Assembly: GCA_025358985.1 (NCBI GenBank)
Contig: JANYHQ010000494.1
Location: forward strand, 1 to 9,990
Reading direction: 5' to 3'
Source of the DNA: Acidimicrobiales bacterium
Lineage (GTDB): Bacteria; Actinomycetota; Acidimicrobiia; Acidimicrobiales; JANYDT01
DNA: 9,990 bases
Shown here: in pieces, positions 5,366 to 9,990 of the stretch
Position numbering within the stretch: position 1 is the first letter of the stretch
How the letters are laid out: each line of letters opens with the position of its first letter
Position numbers and translations under genes: made by a program
The notes under the pieces: model-generated
What the model saw: only the letters and a program-made list of their open reading frames with translations
Database searches by the model: none
Told to the model about the DNA's origin: nothing

Positions 5366-6637
5366 GTGTGGAGCCTGCTGCGTCGCAATCCTGACTACCG
5401 ACGCCTGTTCTTGGCCCAGGTGGTGTCGTTTGCGGGGGATTGGTTTGCCACGGTGGCGCTGGTGGGGTTGGTGATTGACCGTACTGGATCTGACATTGCG
5501 GCCACGCTCGTGTGGGTGGCGGCCATGTTGCCCGCCTTCGTGGTGACACCACTGGCCGGGCCCATGGCTGATCGCTACGACCGTAAGCGCATCATGGTTG
5601 TTTGCTCGTTGCTGCAGGTGGGAGCAGCTGCGTTGTTCTTCTTGGCGTCGAGCAACTGGATTGGGTTCGGGTTCTTGGCCCAGGGACTCATTGCCGGGTT
5701 GTCGGCATTCTTTGGTCCGGCATCGGGCGCCGCATTGCCCAACCTGGTGGATCCCGAAGACCTGCCGGTGGCGTTGGCAGCCACCGGAATGGTCTGGGGC
5801 GCCATGTTGGCCGTCGGGTCTGCGCTGGGTGCCGTGGTGGCCTCTCGTTTCGGTCGCAACACGGCCTTTGCGGTAGACGCAGTGAGCTTCGCAGTAGCCG
5901 GTGCACTCATCGCGTCGATACGGCGCAACACCCGCCACGCCGAGTCATCCGCTGTCGGTGTGCGAATGCGACCCATACGCGACACCATCGAAGGCCTGCG
6001 TTACGCCCGCAGCAATCCGGTGGTTTCGTCACTGTTGCTGGCCAAGGCCGGCGGCGGCCTGGGCACCGGTGTGGTGGGGTTATTGGCCGTACTGGCCAAG
6101 CGGGCATTTGATGCCGGCGATGGTGGGGTAGGCCTGTTGTTGATGGCCCGAGGACTTGGGGTGCTGTTTGGGCCGGTGTTCATGCGCAAAGCGGTACGGG
6201 TGGGCCTCCATGCGGTGATGACCATGTGTGGCGTGGGCGTGCTGGTGTATGGCGTGGGATATTTGGCGCTGCCGCTTGTTCCGGTACTGGGGGTGGCCTT
6301 GGTGGTGGTGTTTCTGGCCCACCTCGGGGGTGGCACCCAGTGGGCCTGCGTTGGTTACGGCATTCAGGTGTCCGCCCCCGATGACGTACGTGGCCGGTTG
6401 GTGGCAACGGACTTTGCCCTCCTCACCTTGACCAGCAGCATCTCTCTGGTTACCGGTGGCGTGGCGTCGACGTTGTGGGGACCCCGGGTGGCCATTGCCA
6501 TCCTTGGCGCGGTGGAAACCACGGTAGGGATTGTGTATTTGTGGCGAACGCGAGCAATACGCCATCGGGTTCGAGATGCACATATCGCGGCGCCCTCCCA
6601 CCTTGACGAGCGAGTGGTGGAGGCCACTGCGGTGTGA
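5366..6637 (+). CDS. MFS transporter (MFS_3 / enterobactin-exporter-like)
   Basis: 423 residues, the size of a 12-helix major-facilitator protein. It begins MWSLLRRNPDYRRLFLAQVV, a start typical of the MFS_3 group (relatives of the EntS and NreB exporters): a short cytoplasmic basic segment, then VSFAGDWFATVALVGLVIDR as helix 1. The conserved loop between helices 2 and 3 is visible as GPMADRYDRKRIMVV (G-x-x-x-D-R-x-x-R/K-R), near residues 69-83. A basic central loop (SIRRNTRHAESS to IEGLRYARSNP, about residues 185-215) divides two six-helix halves, and the tail is charged. It is likely a proton-driven exporter in the inner membrane; the substrate is unknown. The GTG start lacks a clear ribosome site. 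Its stop overlaps the start of the CIA30 gene by 4 bp, so the two are probably made together. Confidence 0.88.
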   Translation: MWSLLRRNPDYRRLFLAQVVSFAGDWFATVALVGLVIDRTGSDIAATLVWVAAMLPAFVVTPLAGPMADRYDRKRIMVVCSLLQVGAAALFFLASSNWIGFGFLAQGLIAGLSAFFGPASGAALPNLVDPEDLPVALAATGMVWGAMLAVGSALGAVVASRFGRNTAFAVDAVSFAVAGALIASIRRNTRHAESSAVGVRMRPIRDTIEGLRYARSNPVVSSLLLAKAGGGLGTGVVGLLAVLAKRAFDAGDGGVGLLLMARGLGVLFGPVFMRKAVRVGLHAVMTMCGVGVLVYGVGYLALPLVPVLGVALVVVFLAHLGGGTQWACVGYGIQVSAPDDVRGRLVATDFALLTLTSSISLVTGGVASTLWGPRVAIAILGAVETTVGIVYLWRTRAIRHRVRDAHIAAPSHLDERVVEATAV

Positions 6638-7212
6638 AGCGGTGGGTACGCTCTGCCATGGCTTTTCATCGTTTGGGGGCGCCGGTGTGTGTGGCGTTTG
6701 CATTCCTGGCGCCCCTGTCGGGATCCGCCTCCACTCGGCTGTTCGGCTTTGCCGCCACCGAAGCCCCGTGGGTGGCGGTCAATGATGGGGTCATGGGTGG
6801 CGTGTCGTCGGGATCCATGGTGGTCAAGAGCGGGGTGGCCACCTTTGCCGGGCGGGTACGCACCGAAAACAACGGTGGATTTGCCAGTGTGCGAACCAAC
6901 ACTGGTGTGGTTGGCGTCTCTGCGCAACAGAGTGGTTTTGTGGCCCGTGTGAGGGGCGACGGACGGGCCTACCAATTCACCGTAGACACCGCTGACGGGT
7001 GGTTTTGGGCCAGAATCGATCCACCGAAGCGATCGTGGACCACCATCCATATTCCGTTTGCCACATTGACCCCGAGAACGCGCTTCGGCGAGTTGATGAA
7101 GCGAGCGGCCTTCGATGGTTCGCCGTCGGTGAAATCAGTGGGCCTGCTCATTGCCAATAAGCGCGCTGAGTACTTTTCGTTGGCCATCGATTGGATCGAT
7201 GTAGAGGGTTGA
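6634..7212 (+). CDS. CIA30-family protein, probably exported
   Basis: 192 residues. After an N-terminal basic and hydrophobic segment (residues 1-33, GAPVCVAFAFLAPLSGSAS), which looks like a signal peptide, the CIA30 domain (complex I intermediate-associated protein 30, a galactose-binding-like jelly roll) follows. WVAVNDGVMGGVSSGSM (46-62) is the hallmark motif, then TENNGGFASVRT (77-88), GRAYQFTVDT, RSWTTIHIPF and LLIANKRAEYFSLAIDWIDV. The domain is named after a mitochondrial complex I assembly factor, but bacterial members are mostly of unknown role, and an exported copy is unlikely to assemble complex I. GTG 6634-6636 overlaps the MFS stop (GTGA), with GGAGG (6619-6623) 10 nt upstream. 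An ATG at 6658 is an alternative start that keeps the signal. It converges with the next gene: only 3 bp separate the stop codons. Confidence 0.87.
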   Translation: MKRWVRSAMAFHRLGAPVCVAFAFLAPLSGSASTRLFGFAATEAPWVAVNDGVMGGVSSGSMVVKSGVATFAGRVRTENNGGFASVRTNTGVVGVSAQQSGFVARVRGDGRAYQFTVDTADGWFWARIDPPKRSWTTIHIPFATLTPRTRFGELMKRAAFDGSPSVKSVGLLIANKRAEYFSLAIDWIDVEG

Positions 7213-7215
7213 TCC

Positions 7216-7866
7216 CTATTTCGCAGGCGTAATCTCATAGGCGCAATGGCGTGCTCCATTGAGCATGTGAGCCACCCGTTCCACCTCGGTGTGCGCAAGT
7301 GCTGCGCGCAGAAATGCCAACTCACTGGAACATGCAGTGCCGTACCGCGATGCCACCGCAAAGATGGCGCAGTTGTGTTCGATGATACGGAACCTCCCGC
7401 CGGGCGCTTTCTCCCAACTGGCCAGGTACCCATCTTCGTCCAGTATCCGGGTGAGTTCCGCTACCTGCTTGGCCAACGTGTTCTTGCCGGCTAGTCGCCG
7501 CTGGGCGTTGGCGATTCGGCTGTCCCGGCGCATGGCAAAGATCTTGTCGATGACAGTGGGGTCATCTGCGTCGAGGTAGCTGAGCAATTCATTGGTGAGT
7601 TCACCGTAAGCTTTAGGAAACAAATTCTCGGCGGCCGCCGTGGGCGCGTAGAGGTGGCGAGGTCGCCCCCGTGATCCAGTGATGCGACGCTCCTCGCGCG
7701 ACGACACCAGATCAGTGGAAATCAGAGCCAGCAGATGCTGACGGGCCCCGCTGACGGTGATGGTCAACGACGCCGCCAACTCCTCCACTGTGGTCTCGCC
7801 TCGCCGCTTGAGCGCATAGAGCACGTCGCGCTGGCTCTGAGTAACCGGAGGGTTAGTGGTGGGCAC
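7216..7866 (-). CDS. SufR-like winged-helix transcriptional regulator with C-terminal cysteine motif
   Basis: 216 residues. An N-terminal winged helix (residues 9-75) reads SQRDVLYALKRRGETTVEEL, then a recognition helix in TVSGARQHLLAL, and a wing ending GSRGRPRHLYAPT; the GRPxxxY pattern is typical of this DeoR/ArsR-like group. The C-terminal domain has Cys166 (HNCAIFAVA), Cys179 (YGTACSSEL) and Cys208 (ARHCAYEI), spaced Cys-X12-Cys-X28-Cys. SufR regulators hold an Fe-S cluster with cysteines in this region and repress Fe-S assembly genes, so this protein may sense Fe-S status or redox. No suf gene is in the window, so the target is unknown. GTG 7864-7866 is the likely start, with no good ribosome site and ACCGTACCGTA directly before it. 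The protein starts 14 bp after the stop of the QueA-like gene, so read-through is possible. Confidence 0.83.
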   Translation of the reverse strand: MPTTNPPVTQSQRDVLYALKRRGETTVEELAASLTITVSGARQHLLALISTDLVSSREERRITGSRGRPRHLYAPTAAAENLFPKAYGELTNELLSYLDADDPTVIDKIFAMRRDSRIANAQRRLAGKNTLAKQVAELTRILDEDGYLASWEKAPGGRFRIIEHNCAIFAVASRYGTACSSELAFLRAALAHTEVERVAHMLNGARHCAYEITPAK

Positions 7867-7880
7867 GGACCGTACCGTAG

Positions 7881-8993
7881 TCAGCTCCGCACTCCGTCCC
7901 GAGTGAACGACGGAAGGATCAGGTGAACATCGCCAAACTCATGCCATCGGTACCCCACCTCAAGCGCTTGCGTATATGCCATATGAAGCACGTCGAGCCC
8001 GGCAATGGCCAGGAGCATCAGCAGATGCGAGGCTTGGGGTTCGTGCCAGCCGGTGAGGAGTCCGTCCACTACCCGCACTCCCCGCTCGGGCGTGATCACT
8101 ACGTCAGTCCACCCGGACCCCGGGTGACTCACGCCGTGTTCATCGGCAGTGGTTTCCAGGGCTCGCACCACCGTGGTACCAATCGCAATGACACGCCCGC
8201 CCGCTGCTTTCGTGGCATTGATCTGCGCTGCGGTAGCCGATCCAACTTCGTATCGCTCCGGGTAAGGAGGTTCATGAGCCTCGCCCGAGGACACGCCGGT
8301 GTGGAGGAGAAGCGGTGCAATGCCCACCCCACCTGCCACCAACCGGGTAACCAAGTCTGCAGTGAAAGGGCGACCGGCACTAGGCATCTCGGCGCTTCCT
8401 GGGTGCAGGGCAAAAACGGTCTGGTACAACGACAACGGGATTTCGCTTGGTACGTAGTGGTAGCGAATGGGTTGACCGAAGCGGACCAGATACTGGTGAA
8501 GCAACGCTGAAACACGAAGCCACAATTTGGCCACATACAGTCGTTTCGAGTGGGGGAACGCACCCAGAATTGTAACGATTGCACCCTCCGGGAGTTCTAT
8601 GCGCTGGTTGGTGGCATCGTATGGGTACGGAGTACTTGACGCCCCCTGAGGGGTACGCAACTCCACCAGCCATAGATCTCCTGGCAGGGTGGTGGACAGG
8701 TGGACCTGTACAGCAGTGCCGTCACCGAAGGTGCCCCGTAGCGAGGCTGCCACCGTGGCTGACGTGTTCACCACCAAGAGGTCGCCCGGCTGGACGAAGC
8801 GAGGAAGGTCATCAAACAACGCGTCGACCGGATCGGCACTTCCCGCTGAAACCATGAGGCGTACTTGGTTGCGGGTGCGATCGTCGAACTCGGGTGGTTG
8901 GTGGGCCTCAAGGCGGGCTGGAAGGACGAAGTCAAGCTTCGTTGCACAAACCTTCGGTGGCGCCGCGGCCACCGTTGTAGCAGTTGTCGCCAT
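7881..8993 (-). CDS. QueA-like S-adenosylmethionine:tRNA ribosyltransferase-isomerase family protein
   Basis: 370 residues from ATG 8991-8993; QueA is normally about 340-370. QueA moves the ribosyl part of AdoMet onto 7-aminomethyl-7-deazaguanine in tRNA, giving epoxyqueuosine. Recognisable stretches: KLDFVLPARLEAHQPPE near the start, PGDLLVVNTSATVAASLRG (69-87), EMPSAGRPFTADLVTRL (202-218), APLLLHTGVSSGEAHEPP, GRVIAIGTTVVRALETTA (266-283), LLTGWHEPQASHLLMLLAIA and EFGDVHLIL near the end. Two family signatures differ from classical QueA: F-N-D-T-R-V-I-P-A-R-L reads V-N-T-S-A-T-V-A-A-S-L, and P-T-A-G-L-H-F-T reads P-S-A-G-R-P-F-T. This fits the divergent QueA-like branch common in Actinobacteria, so a queuosine role is doubtful. 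The open frame upstream to 9239 is antisense-like and overlaps the SDR gene. The start overlaps the SDR stop by one base (TGATG). Confidence 0.85.
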   Translation of the reverse strand: MATTATTVAAAPPKVCATKLDFVLPARLEAHQPPEFDDRTRNQVRLMVSAGSADPVDALFDDLPRFVQPGDLLVVNTSATVAASLRGTFGDGTAVQVHLSTTLPGDLWLVELRTPQGASSTPYPYDATNQRIELPEGAIVTILGAFPHSKRLYVAKLWLRVSALLHQYLVRFGQPIRYHYVPSEIPLSLYQTVFALHPGSAEMPSAGRPFTADLVTRLVAGGVGIAPLLLHTGVSSGEAHEPPYPERYEVGSATAAQINATKAAGGRVIAIGTTVVRALETTADEHGVSHPGSGWTDVVITPERGVRVVDGLLTGWHEPQASHLLMLLAIAGLDVLHMAYTQALEVGYRWHEFGDVHLILPSFTRDGVRS

Positions 8994-9688
8994 CACCGCA
9001 CCTGCGCAACGCTGTATCGCCCACTGGGTTGTGACCCGTTGATGAGGGCCAGGATGCCGGCCACGCTGTGCTGCGGGAGTGGGCGATCGCTGATGTCTTG
9101 ACCGGGGAATGCATCCTGATGCATGGCGGTGCGCATATCGCCTGGGTCCACCGCGTACACCCGCCATGTTGGCTGCTCCACGGCAAGTATCCGACTGAGT
9201 TGGTCGAGTGCCGATTTCGATGTTCCGTAGCCACCCCACCCCTCATATGCGGCGACGCCTGCGTCACTGGTGATGTTGATGATGCAGCCGTCGACGGTGA
9301 GGTGAGAGGCGGCGACCTGGATCAACGCAAGAGGTGAAACCACATTGGTGGTGAGGACACCGACCAAGTCGGTCGGTGGTAGCTGCAGTAGTGCGGGCAT
9401 CGGCAATGGGCCCAATGTGCTGGCGTTGTTGATGATCAGATCGATTCGACCGTCGTCGCTCACCCCGGTGGCGGACGCCACCAGGGCCAGTCGATGAGTC
9501 GGATCGTTGATGTCGCCGGGAACGGCGACCACCGACGGCCCCAGCGGCGCAACTGCCTCGATGAGCAATTGTGAATGGCGGGCATCAACCACCACGTTCC
9601 AGCCGCGTTCAGCGAGGGCGACCGTGAGGGCGAGACCAAGACCTTCGGACCCTCCGGTGACAATGGCGGTATGTGGTGTTGCGTTCAT
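8993..9688 (-). CDS. Short-chain dehydrogenase/reductase (SDR family, NAD(P)-dependent)
   Basis: 231 residues, normal for a classical SDR. The nucleotide-binding Rossmann motif TGGSEGLG is at residues 11-18, NNAS at 87-90 and NIT-SDAG around 138-144. The catalytic tetrad can be assigned as Asn115, Ser141, Tyr154 and Lys158 (YGTSK), and the DPGDMRT loop (181-187) follows. It should reduce or oxidise a carbonyl/alcohol with NAD(P)H; the substrate cannot be told. ATG 9686-9688 is preceded by AAGGAG at a good distance. The reading frame extends upstream to 9793 without family similarity and was rejected. The stop shares one base with the QueA-like start, so both are probably translated from one mRNA. 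Confidence 0.9.
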   Translation of the reverse strand: MNATPHTAIVTGGSEGLGLALTVALAERGWNVVVDARHSQLLIEAVAPLGPSVVAVPGDINDPTHRLALVASATGVSDDGRIDLIINNASTLGPLPMPALLQLPPTDLVGVLTTNVVSPLALIQVAASHLTVDGCIINITSDAGVAAYEGWGGYGTSKSALDQLSRILAVEQPTWRVYAVDPGDMRTAMHQDAFPGQDISDRPLPQHSVAGILALINGSQPSGRYSVAQVR

Positions 9689-9791
9689 ATGGATACTCCT
9701 TCCGAGTATACATTCAAACACAGTTACAGCTTGGTTTAATCCCGACCCTGGTGCGCACAATCTGACTGCTTTTGTCTGGCAATGTGGTGCC
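9689..9791. promoter_or_regulatory. Divergent promoter region of SDR and cupin genes
   Basis: 103 bp between two divergent starts must drive both genes. The minus-strand TATACT at 9705-9710 serves the SDR gene. For the cupin gene TTTAAT (9735-9740) is a possible -10, but no convincing -35 pairs with it. The closeness of the two starts makes shared control plausible. Confidence 0.35.
9693..9709. promoter_or_regulatory. Palindrome overlapping the -10 box and ribosome site of the SDR gene
   Basis: ATACTC (9693-9698) and GAGTAT (9704-9709) form a perfect 6-bp inverted repeat with a 5-bp spacer. On the minus strand the outer arm is part of TATACT, a good -10 hexamer, and the inner arm and spacer contain AAGGAG, the ribosome binding site. 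A -35 is not obvious. A bound dimer would block transcription, and as RNA the repeat could hide the ribosome site. Predicted transcription would start only about 14-16 nt before the ATG. Confidence 0.45.
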
Positions 9792-9990
9792 ATGACGCAG
9801 CCTGAACCGTTTGTGGTGCACGAGCACGATGTCGCACTCGAGGAGTGGAACGATCCGGTGAAGGGTCAGGTGTCATGGCGAACACTACTGAGCGCGGACC
9901 GCACACCAACATCCACCATGACGGTTGGAGTGGCAGAAGTGGAGCCGGGAGGGTCCGAAAAGTTTCACCCACATCGCCACGCCGATCCCG
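9792..9990 (+). CDS. Cupin-domain protein (N-terminal part)
   Basis: From ATG 9792-9794 the frame is open for 66 codons to the window end. It begins MTQPEPFVVHEHDVALEEWN, then GQVSWRTLLSADRTPTSTMT, VGVAEVEPGGSEKFHPHRHA. The end fits the first cupin metal motif, G-x(5)-H-x-H, with ligands in HPHRH, and the preceding 'SWRTLLS' segment is common in small RmlC-like cupins. Cupins of this type are enzymes or sugar/ligand binders with diverse roles. The divergent SDR gene may act in the same pathway, but this is only context. No strong ribosome site precedes the ATG. The second motif and the end lie beyond the window. Confidence 0.75.
   Translation, partial: MTQPEPFVVHEHDVALEEWNDPVKGQVSWRTLLSADRTPTSTMTVGVAEVEPGGSEKFHPHRHADP

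Noticed and set aside
5357..5988. Long minus-strand open frames under the MFS gene
   Set aside because: Antisense shadows in GC-rich coding DNA; the plus strand shows MFS helices and the D-R-x-x-R/K-R loop.
8994..9239. 82-codon N-terminal extension of the QueA-like protein
   Set aside because: Arg/His-rich antisense reading through the SDR gene; ATG 8993 with TGATG coupling gives the family length.
9689..9793. N-terminal extension of the SDR
   Set aside because: No similarity before the Rossmann motif; ATG 9688 has a good ribosome site.
1..9990. Search for CRISPR arrays, tRNA genes and intact insertion sequences
   Set aside because: No regularly spaced repeats, no cloverleaf-like sequence and no transposase or integrase motifs were seen on reading by eye.

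Overview
The window looks like chromosome of a high-GC actinobacterium, probably of the class Acidimicrobiia. The evidence is the GC-rich codon use, frequent GTG starts, a solute-binding lipoprotein with a long Thr/Glu/Pro/Ala-rich tether, and an actinobacterial-type QueA-like protein. This placement is inferred from style; there is no rRNA or marker gene to confirm it. No tRNA, rRNA, CRISPR array, intact insertion sequence or phage gene was seen.

Layout, left to right. (1) 1-1852: the 5' end of a LivH-type permease on the minus strand is divergent from a branched-chain-type ABC solute-binding lipoprotein, so this is the edge of an amino-acid or other small-molecule uptake locus. (2) 1853-2913: a decaying stretch with a long perfect-stem hairpin, a multiply disrupted TetR-family regulator, and a short patch of inverted and direct repeats; nothing here is intact. 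(3) 2914-4991, minus strand: a possible four-gene run of a secreted DUF1287 protein, an S51/cyanophycinase-like Ser hydrolase, and a ribbon-helix-helix antitoxin with a PIN-domain toxin (VapBC/FitAB type) whose genes overlap by 4 bp. (4) 5056-7212, plus strand: a small charged helical protein, an MFS exporter-like protein, and a secreted CIA30-family protein overlapping the MFS gene by 4 bp. (5) 7216-9688, minus strand: a SufR-like winged-helix regulator with a three-cysteine C-terminal motif, and upstream of it a QueA-like protein whose start codon overlaps the stop of a short-chain dehydrogenase. (6) 9792-end: the start of a cupin protein, divergent from the dehydrogenase.

The genes do not form one system. 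The local units are the ABC transporter (continuing to the left), the toxin-antitoxin pair, the MFS-CIA30 pair and the SDR-QueA-like pair. The best items for a second look are the TetR fossil, in which the individual damaging changes can be read directly, the QueA-like protein with altered family motifs, and a palindrome that covers both the apparent -10 box and the ribosome binding site of the SDR gene. No convincing new defence or mobile system was found.
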